Source: Alnus glutinosa (Eukaryota; Streptophyta; Magnoliopsida; Fagales; Betulaceae). Taken from it: a DNA stretch of 64,000 nt. The DNA lies in NCBI RefSeq assembly GCF_958979055.1, contig NC_084892.1:23648001-23712000 (forward strand), read 5' to 3'. Made by a program: the position numbers and the translations under genes. Below the pieces are notes generated by a model. That model searched no databases and was not told the origin of the DNA. It worked only from the letters and a program-made list of their open reading frames with translations. Position 1 is the stretch's first letter. Every line of letters starts with the position of its first letter. Shown piece by piece: positions 50,801 through 62,221 of this stretch.

Positions 50801-53800
50801 TTAGTTTTCTTGTACCTTCGTGTGCTTAACCTTTGTTCAACAGGGAAAATATACACGCAAATCATTTTGCATATGAGGAATTTGTATCTGCATCTTCCTC
50901 TGTAAGTGCAGATTTCAATACTGGAGCGTGTGACATGCTTGTCACTGTTAAAGGTAATTAAATTTCATTACATGTTGATTTAAGTTTCTTTTTCCTTATT
51001 ATGCACTCTCTAAAAACCTAACTGGACTGAGCAGATTCACTAATACTGGACCGTGAAAATAAGAAGGAAATAGACTCCACAACAGCTTTGTGCTTGGATC
51101 AGCTTAAATCTACACAAGAGAAGCATGGTGAAAGCATATCAAACATCCGAAGCCAAGCAGAAAAGTGCCTGATAAAAGATTATTTGGTACTCTCTCTCAC
51201 TTGAAGCTCCTTTATTTTCTCCATTAAAGGATAGGAATAGATTTGAAAGGACTTGAGTGCCCAACGCTTAATTAATTTAGGCAGCCTAAATGTGATAATG
51301 GGTTATGAACAGTCTACAACTAGGCTAATACTCAGATAGGATTGCAAATAGATGATCCTTCATTTGAGGTCCTGCATTTTATACATGGTAATGAAGGCTT
51401 TGTCTGGAGATACTGGACTGAGCAGATTCACTAATACTGGACCGTGAAAATAAGAAGGAAATAGACTCCACAACAGCTTTGTGCTTGGATCAGCTTAAAT
51501 CTACACAAGAGAAGCATGGTGAAAGCATATCAAACATCCGAAGCCAAGCAGAAAAGTGCCTGATAAAAGATTATTTGGTACTCTCTCTCACTTGAAGCTC
51601 CTTTATTTTCTCCATTAAAGGATAGGAATAGATTTGAAAGGACTTGAGTGCCCAACGCTTAATTAATTTAGGCAGCCTAAATGTGATAATGGGTTATGAA
51701 CAGTCTACAACTAGGCTAATACTCAGATAGGATTGCAAATAGATGATCCTTCATTTGAGGTCCTGCATTTTATACATGGTAATGAAGGCTTTGTCTGGAG
51801 ATACTGTTGCAGAGTTTCTAAGTTGGGTATATATTTATTTTTTTGTTTGAGATTGTTTAAATGGAAGGTGTTGGTACAGTTTTCGGTATGGTCAGGACAA
51901 CTCGCTCCTTTTCGATGACTTCGCCTTCCAATTGCTACAAAAATAAACAAGGTGAAGAGAACGCATTGGGGTGTTCCTCTATTTGATGCCTAAGTTAGTC
52001 CCTAAGTGTATAGTATGTGCAAGTATAATAATAGTAAGGTTTCGACCTATTTATAGGTTGTGTGATCAGTACCTTCACCGCTTTAGGGTTTTGTCTCTTT
52101 TTTCTCCCTTGACCTAGGAGCACCGCCAGAAACAGACCTTAAGCCTGAAATTGCCCACCTTATAAACTGAGACTCTTCCCTTAATAATCCTAACAGGCTC
52201 CTAGTCCGATGTGTTAGCCTCGGGATAATACCATGACGGGGCTGAAAGGCTTATAGATCCCGAAGTGGGCCAAGTCAAGTGGCATTATTCCTAACAGTTA
52301 CACCTCAATTCCCTTATCCAAGCTTGGTTATGATCCGTATCTTCGTTGCCAGCTGTAACCCTCGAGATTTCGGGTCCGTGATGTAAGCTGGGACACATGT
52401 CCAGTATCTGGTGGTGTAGCTGTTGGTCATAATGAGCTATCTCCGTACTTCACGCATTGCCCGTATTACACTTCTCGGGGTACGACGTTCCGGGTTTTTA
52501 CACTTCTGCCACATGTCCCAGGGTTTTTAGTATAAATATCCCCTTCCTACTCTCTCCTCCTTCATTTGCGTGCCCTTGCTTTCAAGAAAATTTTTCTCTC
52601 TCTTTTGAGCTCTACAACCCAACCTTTATCCATCGACAAAAATGTCTTCCTCCGTTAGCACTTCCTTTTTTGATAACGTCATCTTCAGGGAAGACAACCC
52701 CGCTTTCTGCTGTGAAGATCAGCTCGAGGAGGCCGTTAAAGGTGGCAAAGTTTTGGCAAAAAACGAGGGTCATTGGAGATATGCCTCCGCACTTGGAGTA
52801 TGATTTTTTGACAATGCCATCTTTAGGGAAGACAACCCTGCTTTTTGCGGTGAAGATCATCCTGATGAGGCTGTTGAAGGTGGCGAAGTCTTGGCCACAA
52901 ACGAGGGCCTGGTCATCGAAGATTTGCCTCCGGACTTGGAGTATGCCCATGGGTTGTTGTGCTCCAAGTACTTAGTGGCAGACGAGGCCTGGCTCCAATA
53001 CAACTATGACATCCCGTCGTCCGTGCGCCTCTACTTTCCCAAAGGCGACCAGAACGTCTTCCCAGAATAGTGCTTCAGGGATATATGCCTCCATAAGCAA
53101 TGGCAAGCATGTGCTTCCCTCCCTCCTGCCCATCGTTCGAGAGTTGCTATGCTTTCTCCAGCTATCCCTGTTCTAGGTATTGATGGCCGACAATCTACCC
53201 CGGGCATCAAATGACCATCCCTGAATTCTTCGCCATTTATTGGCATATCTACAACAAGGTTGGGACCCTAGTCTTCACCGTCAGGGTGAAGCAACAATTT
53301 GTTGGAATAAATCTCTTTATTCCAACAACAAGTACTGAGACAAAGAGTTCTTCTACGTTTAGGGATTGAGGAGCTTCCCGATGATCAGAAGGTCCCCCGA
53401 CAGTGGGGCATATTGAAGGAGTGGGAGAATTTCTTGAGTTGACCTGCGTGCAGAAGAAGAGGGAAGAGGGTTAAAGCGCGCTCTCAAATTCTCCAAGGAG
53501 ATGAACATTGAGAAGATGGACTTCAACGCCATAGTCACTGATTCTGCCCTATAAGAAATGTTCTCGAGTAGGGGTGTACAAAACCCGCAATCCTCGCCCC
53601 GCCCCGCAAAGGACAGGGCTTTCGGGTTTTTTGGCAGGTTAGGGTCTTAATTTGAGAAATCCTTGTGAGGCGGAGCGGGTTGCAAGTTTAGTGTTTTAAA
53701 AAAACCGGGTCCGCACCCCGCACGGAAGGGAAAAAAAAAATAAATAAAAAAAGGAGAGAGAGAGAGAAGAAAACCTAATCAGCCATTCAGCCCTAGCGCC

Positions 53801-56800
53801 CTTCACTTTTCTTTTTGCCCTTCACTCTTCAGCAATCAGCGCCGTTTCTTTGTTCTTCATCACCGATTCACCATCCAACATTTCAACCTTCTTCAATCTT
53901 TTTTCTTCTTCAATCTTCACTCTTTAACCAAAGACCTTGCTTTCTTCATTTTTCTAGCACTCCTTTTTGGTCCCCCTCTACAAGGCCACTCAAAAATACT
54001 CGCCCCGCAGTAATCCACCCGGCATAGACTATCTCTCTTAGGTGCGGTTTGCGGGTTGGAAATCTTCAACCCCAGTAGAAGCGGCGACAGTCCTAGAAGA
54101 CAACCCGAGCAGCCGGGTCTCCTAAGCTGGCTAAAAAGAAGGCCAAAGTTGCTAGGACTTCGCAGCTACCAAATCCTGGGATGTCTCCTGCAAATAAGAC
54201 TTAAAGGAAGAAGGCTCAGGCAGAGAGTAGGATCCTGTCCTTAGACTTTTTTTCGAGTCCCCCCCTGAAGCTGCCAACAAGACCCCACTCAAGTCTTCCT
54301 CCATGTTTCTCCCAATTATTCTCGGAACATCTTGTTTACCAAACGTTGGTAGGTTGACTTGGCATTTTTCAACCCAAACAGCATGACTTTGTAGCAGTAC
54401 AATCCCCAAGCTGTTATGAAAGCCGCCTTCTCTTGGTCCATCTCATGCATTGGTATCTGGTTGAGCCCGATAAGGCATACATGACACTAAGAAGTTCATG
54501 TCCCAAGGTTAAGTCCACCAGCAGGTCTATCCGGAGCAAGGGAAAGCTATCTTTCAGACAAGTCTTGTTGAGGTTGGTGAAGTCTATGCACATTCTCCAT
54601 TTGTCATTAGATTTCTTCACCATTACGACGTTAGTCAACCAATCCAGATAGTATAGTACACCTCTCAGATAAACCTGGCTTGAAACAATTTTTCAACTTT
54701 TTTATCTCAGGTGCGTAGCTCCTTTTTGCTTGACTAATCGGTAGTCAAGAGCCACGTTTAGCTTGTGCACCATGATAGAGGGGTCTATTCCTGACATGTC
54801 TTCGTGGCTTCAGGAGTATTTTGGAGATAGTAGGGTTTCATTATATGGGACGAAGCTAGATGATATGCCGGACATAGATTAGAACGAGCTTGAGGCGAGA
54901 GCAGTGGCTACTATTTGGCTTTGTCTAGGAGCGTGATGTATCATGTCATGGATGGATGAAGAATCCCTGGCGGCGGTATATGTCCAAGTCATACGAACAA
55001 GCTTTATCTAAAGTAGTGATTGTACGGGCTGAAAATGGTGGAAGGCTCGGATTTGAGCCAGCACATCAACATGTTCAATCAGGTAATCAGTGATTTACAG
55101 AGTGTTGATGTGAAGTTCGAAGATGAAGACAAGGCCTTGATGCTGTTAAATTCACTCCTAGCTTCTACCACGTATGAAAATTTGGTTGCAACCTTGACAT
55201 GGGGGGGAAGAGTCCTTGGAATTAGAGGACGTTACAAAAGTTTTGCTAAGTCAGTGACGAAAGTTCTCAAGGAGAATGGCTAATTGTGAAGGGTAACCAG
55301 GAGTGTGGAAGAAGCAGTAACAAGAGGGTTTCGAAGGGAAATAATTCTCAATCAAAGTCCAGGAAGAGGAAGGACGTCAATTTAAATTGCTACAAGTGCG
55401 GGAAGAAAGGGCACATAAAGCGGGACTGTCCAGATTGGAAGAGGAATAAGGCCGACCAGAAAGAAGGTTCCTCCACGTTTGCAAACGTAATGGAGGAAGA
55501 CTCAGACACTATTGATGGTGATATGCTCTCTGTTATAAGATTCAGACGCTTTAGAGCATCCTATGGATTATTGGCTTCTGGACTCAGCACGTTCGTTTTA
55601 CTTGACGTCCAACCGAGATTGGTTTGACACCTACAAGTCAGTTAATTATGATATAGTTACTATGGGTAATGTGCACATTGTAAAATTACTGGCATGGTTA
55701 ATATTAGAATTAAAATGTTTGATGGTGTGGTTAGGATGTTATGTGATGTTAGACATGTACTAGACGTAGAAAAAGAATTTGATTTCATTGGGTGCTTTAG
55801 ACTCTAATGGGTTCAGTTAAAAGTCTGAAGGTGGAATAATGAAGGTACCTAAGAGTGCGATGGTTGTGATGAGGGGGTAAAAAAATTCAAAGAATATCTG
55901 TAGGTGGAGTAGCTTCTGTGGAGTCTGAATCTAATTGTACTGTTTTGTGGTATATGTGGTTGGGTCATATGGGTGAGTGGGGAAAGTTAGAACTTCATAA
56001 GAGAAATCTGTTGAAATGTGTCAAAACGTGCAACCTTGAGTTTTGTAAGTTTTGTATTTTAAGGAAGCAGAACCAGGTGCAATTCAAGACAACCACACAC
56101 AAGATAAAGGGTATTTTGGATTATGTTCGTTTAGATGTTTTGGGACCAGTGGGAACAACATCACGGGGAATGTGTATTTCTTGACTTTTATTAATGATTT
56201 CTCCAAAAAAGTTTGGGTGTACTTCATGCGGTACACGTCAGAGATGTTTGCCAAGTTCAAATTGTGGAAATGGAGAACTAGATTGGGAGAAAGGTCAAGT
56301 GCCTCATGACAGATAATGGTACTTAATACACGAATGACAAGTTTATGGATTTCCGTGAGCAGCATGGGATAAAGAGACACTTCACAGTATGGATGACACC
56401 GCATCAAAATTGTGTGGTGGAAAGGATGAATAGGTCGATTGCAGAGAGAGCACGATGTCTTAGGTTGAATGCAGGACTTGCAAAGAATTTTTGGGCAAAT
56501 TGAGTGAGTATGGCGCACTATAAGGTAAGGTTGCAGAGGAGGTGTGGACCAGTAATGAGGTATATTACTTTGGTTTGAGGGTATTTGGTTGTCCAACCTA
56601 TGTGCACATACCTAGTGAAAAACAATCGAAACTTGACTTAAAGTCTAGACAATGTGTATTTCTCATATATGAAAAAGGATTGAGGGGTACAAGTTGTGGG
56701 ATCCGAAGGCAAACAAAGCGATGATCAGCAGAGACGTGGTATTTGATGAGAATTTCATGTTGAAAAGTACTCGGGGTGAAGAGCAGCAGGTGGTGTAGGT

Positions 56801-59800
56801 GGAGCTGGAGACTCTTATACAAGAGAACATTTCTTAGAGTACAGGGACCTCTACTTCAGATGTTGAGAAGCAGCACACTATAACCACAGATAGACCCAGG
56901 TGCACTATCAGGCCTTCAACCAGGTATGGTTTTAAAGATATGGCTTCTTATGCTCTTGGTATCAGTAGCGGAGATCCTACAACTTTTCAAGAGGTTGTCA
57001 ATAGCCAAGAGAGTAATAGATGGGTGTGTTCTGTGGCGGAAGAGATGGAGTCTTTACATTAGAATCAGACGTGGGATATGGTGGAGCGTTCGAAAAGGAA
57101 AAGGTCAATAGGGTGTAAAATGGGTGTTAAAAAAAAATGAAGCAGTATCAGAAAAAAAGGTGTTGACTATGAGGAAATATTTTTCCTAATGTTCAGGCAT
57201 ACTTCCATCAAAACAGTTTTGGCATTGGTAGCTCATTATGTCATGGAACTGGAGCAGGTGGATGTGAAGACAGCTTTTCTCTATGGTCATTTGAAGGAGC
57301 AAATTTACATGGAGCAACCAGAAAGGCTCAGTCAACCTGGACAAGAGCATTTGGTCTGTAAACTGAAGAAATCACTTTATGGGTTGAAACAATTCGAGGC
57401 AGTGGTACAAGTGGCTTGACTCTACATGATCAAAATTGGCTACAAGAGATGTGAGTATGACTGCTGTGTGCATATGAAAAGCCTTGATGGTGGCTCAATT
57501 ATTTTTCTGTTATTGTACGTGGATGGTATGCTTATTGCAGCTAGAAGTAGAATGGAGGTCAACAATTTGAAGGCTTTGTTGAGTAAAGAATTTGACATGA
57601 ATGATTTGGGCACTGCCAAGAAGGATGGAGATTTGCAGAGACAAAGATGCCAGGAGATTGTGGCTATCTCAGGCCGACTATATGAAGGTGTTGGAGAGGT
57701 TTATCATAGAGGATGCGAAACCGGTGAGTACAACTTTCAAAGCGAATCACTTTCATTTGTCTACCTCACAGTGCCCAAAGACAGTTGTACGCTATGGTAT
57801 GTACTAGGCCAGATTTAGCTCAAGTAGTCAATGTAGTAAGTACATGGCAAATCCAGGGAGATAGCTTTGGGATTTGGTCAAATGGATCACTTTTGCCGGA
57901 CAGAAGAGTGATTTGTCAATTGTGGGGTATGTGGATGCAGATAATGCAGAGGATTTGGATGACAAGAGGTCGACGACAAGTTATGCGTTTACTCTTGCAA
58001 GATGACCTATTTGTTGGAAATCTATGATCCAATCTATTGTTCTGATGTCCACGACTGAGGCGGAGTACATGACGGTGGCCAAGGCTTTATAAGAAGCTTT
58101 GTGGCTTAGAGGGTTAGTCAGGAAGCTAGGTATTTAGCAAAGTGGAGTTCAGTTGAATTGTGACAGTCAGAGTGCCATTTATTTGGCAAAGAACCAAGTG
58201 TATCATGTGAGAACAAAGCATATATCAATGTGAGATTTCACAAGATTAGGGAATTGGTTGCTACAGGTGAATTGTTACTTGAGAAGATCCACACTTCTGA
58301 GAATGCAGCAGACATGTTGACGAAGCCTGTTACAGAAAACAAATTCAAGCATTGCTTGGACTTGATAAATGTCTCCAGGTGCTAAAAAGGAGAGGATAGG
58401 AGGCGACATCCCCAACCTACAATTTTCAAGTGGAGGTATAATACTTGTTTATCTTCAAAGAGGTGAATATTCGCGCAACGTGGAGATTGTTGGAACAAGT
58501 TACTCATATTTTCTTGGGCATAGAGAGAAGTTTGAGAGTATCAGTAAAGTTGCGGGAGGGCAACCGTCCGGCCAGACGCCCGCTAGTGTCTAAACAGTTC
58601 AGCAAAAACAAATCACAAAGAGGAGCTCGTGTTTGCAAAGACGTCCAGACGGTCGAGTGGACGTGACCCACAGAGAGCACTCGTTCGATGTGGTGTCTGG
58701 ACAACAATGCGATGGTTGTAGACAGTGAAGTCTTTATGCTAGCGGTGAAGCTGTCCGGATGCGCGTCTGGAGAAACATGGATTACTGCTAGGTTTACTAG
58801 GGTATTTTAGGGATAATAGGGTTTCATTATATATATGTTTTATTGTAACCCAAACTGATTGGAAAAATGAATATAGCCGCACTCACTCCTGTGGAATTGT
58901 CGAACCACGTAAATTCTGTTATTCATCATTGTTGTGCACGGTAACAACTTTTTTGTCTAAATCATCTGTCTAGACTTCCTCTAACTCCTCCTTGACCGGC
59001 TCCCCACTTTGTAATTGCTATTTTTTTGAGTTGCATCTTGTCCCGGAGCTTGCCTTTTTTGGGGTGTCCTTCAAAGTCACATTATAGCATTGTCGAGCTA
59101 CCCACTAAGCGCCCCTTACTTCACCGACTCCATTCTCGGTGGAGAATTTCATTTTGAGGTGCGAGGTCGAGGTTATGACCTTGAGTTGGTTGAGAACCGT
59201 CCTTCCTACAATAACGTTGTATGCCGAAGGGCGGTCAATCAGTAAAAACTTGACCTAACCATGCTTTGGGATCACCCCCGACTGTCAATGGAAGCTCAAT
59301 TGATCCCAACCCTGCTCGCCCACAAAGCCCATCAACGAGGATTGAATTGAGACTATCTTGTCTTGGCTCAACTTTAGCTTCTCGAATGCTAGCTAGTACA
59401 ATATATCAACAGAACTCCCGCTGTCCACCAGGATTCGATGAACGTCGTTGTTTGCTATTGTCAGCAAACCACCAGGGCATTGCTGTGGGGCCAAGAGACT
59501 CCTTCATAATCGTCGTCTAAGAACCATAGATTCCTTCTTCCGGAGCTTCAGGGGCCTCTCTATCACATACACCTCCGAGTTCTTCACCCGCTGGGCATAA
59601 GCCTTCCTGGATGAGTTGGACTCGTCTCAATCGCTCTCGGCAGTGCTGACTCTTACTCCTTGACCGCCGTCTCTCCACTCTCTAAGGTCCAGGAGGTCGT
59701 CATCGGGAGGTTATCCCGGGGCCAGTTGTCCCTAGGCGGGTGTTCTCGGGCATCTTGGTTAGTCCCTCGGCTTGTCATTCGCCTCTTGAGTTCTCTGTTC

Positions 59801-62221
59801 TCCTAAGAATCGGATCAGTACGGGATGAATTTCTCGATGAGCATCCTCAAAGCTATGCACCCCTCAGAAGCTATGCACCCCTAATCTTTGCTGCCGGGAT
59901 GGTTTTGGGGGCCGATGAAATTCCGAATCTCCTCTTATCACCGCAAGGACCTCAGCCGCTCTCGCATTGATAGGAGTGAAGTTGTAGTCTAAGAACTTCT
60001 TGACCGGCTTCAGTTCCTCCTTGCCGGCTTTCTTGTTCTTCTTCTTCTCCAGGGCTAATTCTTCTTTCATTGATCATGGCCTTGAGGGTCTCCTCCTAGT
60101 TGATGAAACTCCATCAACTCGGCTGTGTCCTGGCTAGCTTCTTCCTCGACGGTCGTTTCGGTGATAGCCCCCTGATAAAGGGCTGCAAAGACCAGTTGTC
60201 GGTCAAATCCTCCACAATCGTCTTCTCTGAGTTGAAGTGAGCCATGAAATCCTTGAGGGTCTCACTGCTCCTCAAATGTGTCGATAGATCCTTGGAGTAG
60301 CTTTTTGAACCAATCTTGGGCATTCTTGTCAGAGTCAACGGGAAGGCCTGGCAAGCAACTTCGTTCGGGGTTCCATACAGGTTGAGATAGACTCGGAAGT
60401 TCTCTAGATGCTCAACAGGATTCCCGGTCCCAGCATAGCTCTGGATCTGAGGGACTTTGAATTTCTCAAGCATGCGGTACTCAGCGACCCGTCGTGTGAA
60501 CGGGATACCAGTGCCCATCAACAATTTGTCCACCGTGGCGGCTTTGCCCTTGCCCTTTTCCTTCCATCTTCTGAGCCATGTCGACACATCTCCTTTCCAA
60601 CTCAGCGACCTTCTTGTCTAAGTTCTTCGGCATCTCCCACCAAACCCCTCCTTAGATCCCTCTTGTCATAGTGCATATTCGGGGGTTCTCCTTCCTGGCA
60701 GTCTTCCCTGTAGGGGTAGTCCTCGTGATGGATGGACTCCGCCGTTGTGCTCCTTTTCATGTTCTTCCCGGTTAATCTTAGAGTGAGATTGGTCGAGGAT
60801 TCGTGTTGCTCCGTATTTTGTCGTGTTGCGCTTCAAATGCCACTATTTGGTTCTATTCTACATTGCCCGAGGGCAGTGTTAGGAGGCGGCAATGGATCAT
60901 TCTGGCCTTCCGGAAGCAGGTTCGGTTGAGCTGCTGTCTCCAGTGCCTATCTTCTCTGCTTGTTGACTCAGTTGTCGGAGGGGGTGGTTATTGCCATGCC
61001 GGATATTTTTAATGAGAACGGAAAACACTTTCCCACATAAGGCACCAAACTATTAGTACAATTTTGGTATGGCTGGGACAGCTCATTCCTTTACGGTGAC
61101 TTCTTCGCCTTCTGATTGCTGCAAAAATAAACAAGGTGAAGAGAACACGCCGAGGGTTGGCCGACGTTCCTCCCTCCGATGCCTAAGTCAGTCCCTGAGT
61201 GTATAGTATGTGCAAGTATAATACTAGCAGTTCTCCTTCCTTACCTGAGCATGGGCTGAAAGTCTTGTAGCTACCAACGTGGGCCAGGTCGAGTGGGATT
61301 CTTCGCAACAGAAGGTATTAAAAAGCATTGAAAGAGAAAGTCAAATTGGCATAAAAACCCCAACACACTTCAAGTATTTGCTGCGAAACAAAAGTGTCAC
61401 TAGAGCCCAACAGCCCCACAAAAGTGTCACTAGAGTATACACACAAGTGCAACAACAACAAAGTATTACTGGATCATCACTAAAGTAAATTGTAAGGTCA
61501 AATAAACTTTGATCTAACGGTTGAGATTAAATAATTACGATCAAATTGTTATTATTTGATATGATGACTGAATTAAGTATCTATGAAATTAGCAATTTAT
61601 TACTGTTGAATTATCAATTTATATATTGTTGCAAATTGTTACTGTTAGAAATAACAGTTTATTTCGAAACTAAGTGACTTGTTGAACAAGCATAATAACT
61701 GCTATTTTTAACACTATACATAGTCTACTGCAACCCAGTTTTAAAACACAGAATAATTCACTTCTTTTTATTTCTCTCTACCACCTTTTGTACTTTAAAA
61801 TTTCAAAGTTTCTTTCTGTCTCTTGCTAGAATAAAAAATTGGAGGGTTTTTAGGTTTAGTTTTGTTTGTGGAAAATGAATCTAAACAACAAAAGATTTCT
61901 GGACTCCATTATATCCTAAAGAAATATTTGTTGTAACTCTTTGTAAACCATTTCATTTTTCTACTTTCTATTACTTTTATCTAACATTAATGTTGCCATG
62001 AACAGGTCGATGAGCATAGTTGTACAACGCCTAAGAAACGAGCTATAGTAGTGCCAAGTTTGGCATCCATTGAGGAGATGAGAGAACCTGCCTTTGAAAT
62101 TGACAAAGAAGACAAAACTTCAGAGAATAGATTGAAATGGACTCTCACAGAAAGCAAGATCCCGCCGCATCTGAGAGTCTCACCAATACTTGAGAGAACT
62201 CCTTTTGCAGATGTCAATTGA
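44895..62221 (+). CDS. KIN5: Kinesin-5 (BimC/Eg5) microtubule motor, 23 exons, about 1049 residues
   Basis: Exons: 44895-45070, 45336-45465, 45574-45729, 45807-46144, 46271-46409, 46818-46915, 47015-47171, 47269-47338, 47416-47492, 47816-47869, 47937-48017, 48105-48216, 48307-48393, 48771-48946, 49033-49194, 49307-49414, 49519-49677, 49757-49840, 49907-50112, 50650-50751, 50844-50953, 51035-51186, 62006-62221. They total 3150 nt in frame, a normal length for the family. The motor domain spans about residues 50-410: P-loop GQTGTGKT (137-144), SSRSHS (266-271), LVDLAGSE (297-304). A coiled-coil stalk follows. A BimC-box-like TTPKKR (985-990) in the last exon includes the conserved CDK-type Thr-Pro. 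Kinesin-5 tetramers slide antiparallel microtubules in spindle and phragmoplast. The intron after exon 12 starts with GC (TCAG/gcaagt). Exon 22 is duplicated at 51426-51577. The final intron holds about 9.4 kb of retrotransposon. The paralogue (KIN-5A, B, C or D) cannot be fixed by eye. Confidence 0.93.
51021..51802 (+). repeat. Perfect 391-bp tandem duplication including kinesin-5 exon 22
   Basis: Units 51021-51411 and 51412-51802 appear identical base for base. Each holds the whole 152-nt exon (51035-51186 and 51426-51577) with its AG acceptor and GT donor, plus about 225 nt of following intron. ACTG occurs at the start of unit 1, at the junction and just after unit 2 (51803-51806), a 4-bp microhomology at the breakpoints. 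Confidence 0.95.
51869..52296 (-). repeat. 3' LTR of the gypsy element
   Basis: In plus orientation it runs from TGTTGGTACAG to CCTAACA, 428 bp. It shares blocks such as gtgtatagtatgtgcaagta and aaaaataaacaaggtgaaga with the copy at 61051-61310. Confidence 0.85.
52297..54300 (+). pseudogene. 3' internal part of the gypsy element with a broken antisense-oriented frame
   Basis: Plus-strand coding-like sequence (opposite to gag and pol) at about 52640-53250 includes [20 protein letters not shown] and [20 protein letters not shown], then [16 protein letters not shown], with later stops. Extra frames in antisense orientation near the 3' end are known in plant Tat-lineage gypsy elements, which fits. 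Two diverged tandem copies of about 140 bp (52665-52803 and 52804-52948) both encode an FREDNPAFC block. A further GC-rich piece, 53570-54060, starting aggggtgtacaaaacccgc, may be a small inserted element. Confidence 0.5.
54300..54811 (-). pseudogene. Gypsy reverse transcriptase fragment
   Basis: On the minus strand the sequence reads [20 protein letters not shown] and then [16 protein letters not shown], the fingers and palm region of Ty3/gypsy reverse transcriptases. Just upstream is [20 protein letters not shown], the usual spacer before RT. Stops and altered residues break the frame. The copia insertion point lies at its upstream edge (54812). Confidence 0.8.
54845..55500 (+). pseudogene. 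Copia gag with CCHC zinc knuckle
   Basis: Gag-like sequence includes [20 protein letters not shown] and [21 protein letters not shown] knuckle [14 protein letters not shown] at about 55388-55429 has C-X2-C-X4-H-X4-C spacing intact. Frameshifts occur before and between these parts. Gag packages the RNA in virus-like particles. Confidence 0.85.
55560..56600 (+). pseudogene. Copia protease and integrase remnants
   Basis: Near 55565 [20 protein letters not shown] resembles the copia protease DSG/DSA region. At 55940-56090 an HHCC-like zinc module is visible ([17 protein letters not shown] and FCKFC). Then [13 protein letters not shown] and [14 protein letters not shown] correspond to the integrase core start. 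Stops interrupt the frame. Confidence 0.8.
57060..58370 (+). pseudogene. Copia reverse transcriptase and RNase H remnants
   Basis: [20 protein letters not shown] near 57255 and [14 protein letters not shown] near 57350 are RT motifs. [12 protein letters not shown] near 57510 is the YVDD active site with the second Asp changed to Gly. [13 protein letters not shown] near 58060 is the RNase H motif and is followed at once by a stop. Polypurine-like gtggag sits before the LTR. Confidence 0.85.
58488..58946 (+). repeat. 3' LTR of the copia element
   Basis: It begins TGTTGGAACAAG and ends GCACGGTAACA, giving TG...CA ends and 459 bp. It follows gtggagat, a polypurine-like tract. Gypsy-derived sequence resumes directly after it. 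Confidence 0.8.
58947..61050 (-). pseudogene. Gypsy gag and protease remnants
   Basis: On the minus strand, [20 protein letters not shown] and then [19 protein letters not shown] (60290-60480) are a Ty3/gypsy capsid domain, with [18 protein letters not shown] further on. About 59080-59240 reads [19 protein letters not shown], the region after the aspartic protease. The initial part near 60540-61000 is scrambled by frameshifts. The primer-binding-like site GTTTGGTGCC abuts the LTR at 61051. Confidence 0.8.
61051..61310 (-). repeat. 5' LTR of the gypsy element, internally deleted
   Basis: In plus orientation it runs from TATTAGTACAATTTTGG to CTTCGCAACA, 260 bp. Relative to the copy at 51869 it lacks about 170 bp after the tgcaagtataat block. 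It ends directly at the target duplication GAAGG. Confidence 0.85.

Larger units (their letters stand above)
54812..58946 (+). mobile_element. Ty1/copia retrotransposon nested in the gypsy element, 5' end lost
   Basis: Plus-strand gag, zinc knuckle, protease, integrase, reverse transcriptase and RNase H remnants occur in copia order, followed by one complete LTR (58488-58946). At the left edge only about 35 bp resembling the LTR interior (gtagggtttcattatat near 54831) joins directly to the middle of gag. Most of the 5' LTR, the primer-binding site and the gag start are therefore missing. Many stops show that it is dead. Confidence 0.88.
51869..61310 (-). mobile_element. Degenerate Ty3/gypsy LTR retrotransposon in the last kinesin-5 intron
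   Basis: The element is bounded by LTRs at 51869-52296 and 61051-61310 and flanked by a perfect 5-bp duplication, GAAGG (51864-51868 and 61311-61315). It lies antisense to the kinesin. Next to the 61051 LTR, on the minus strand, GTTTGGTGCC is a tRNA primer-binding-like site. Minus-strand gag, protease and reverse-transcriptase remnants occur in the expected order, split by a copia element (54812-58946). The LTRs differ at many positions and the 61051 copy lacks about 170 bp, so the insertion is old. No integrase was recognised. Confidence 0.9.

Noticed and set aside
52457..52975. 172-residue plus-strand frame in the gypsy element
   Set aside because: It is a different phase from the sequence with internal homology (FREDNPAFC repeats), so it is a shadow.
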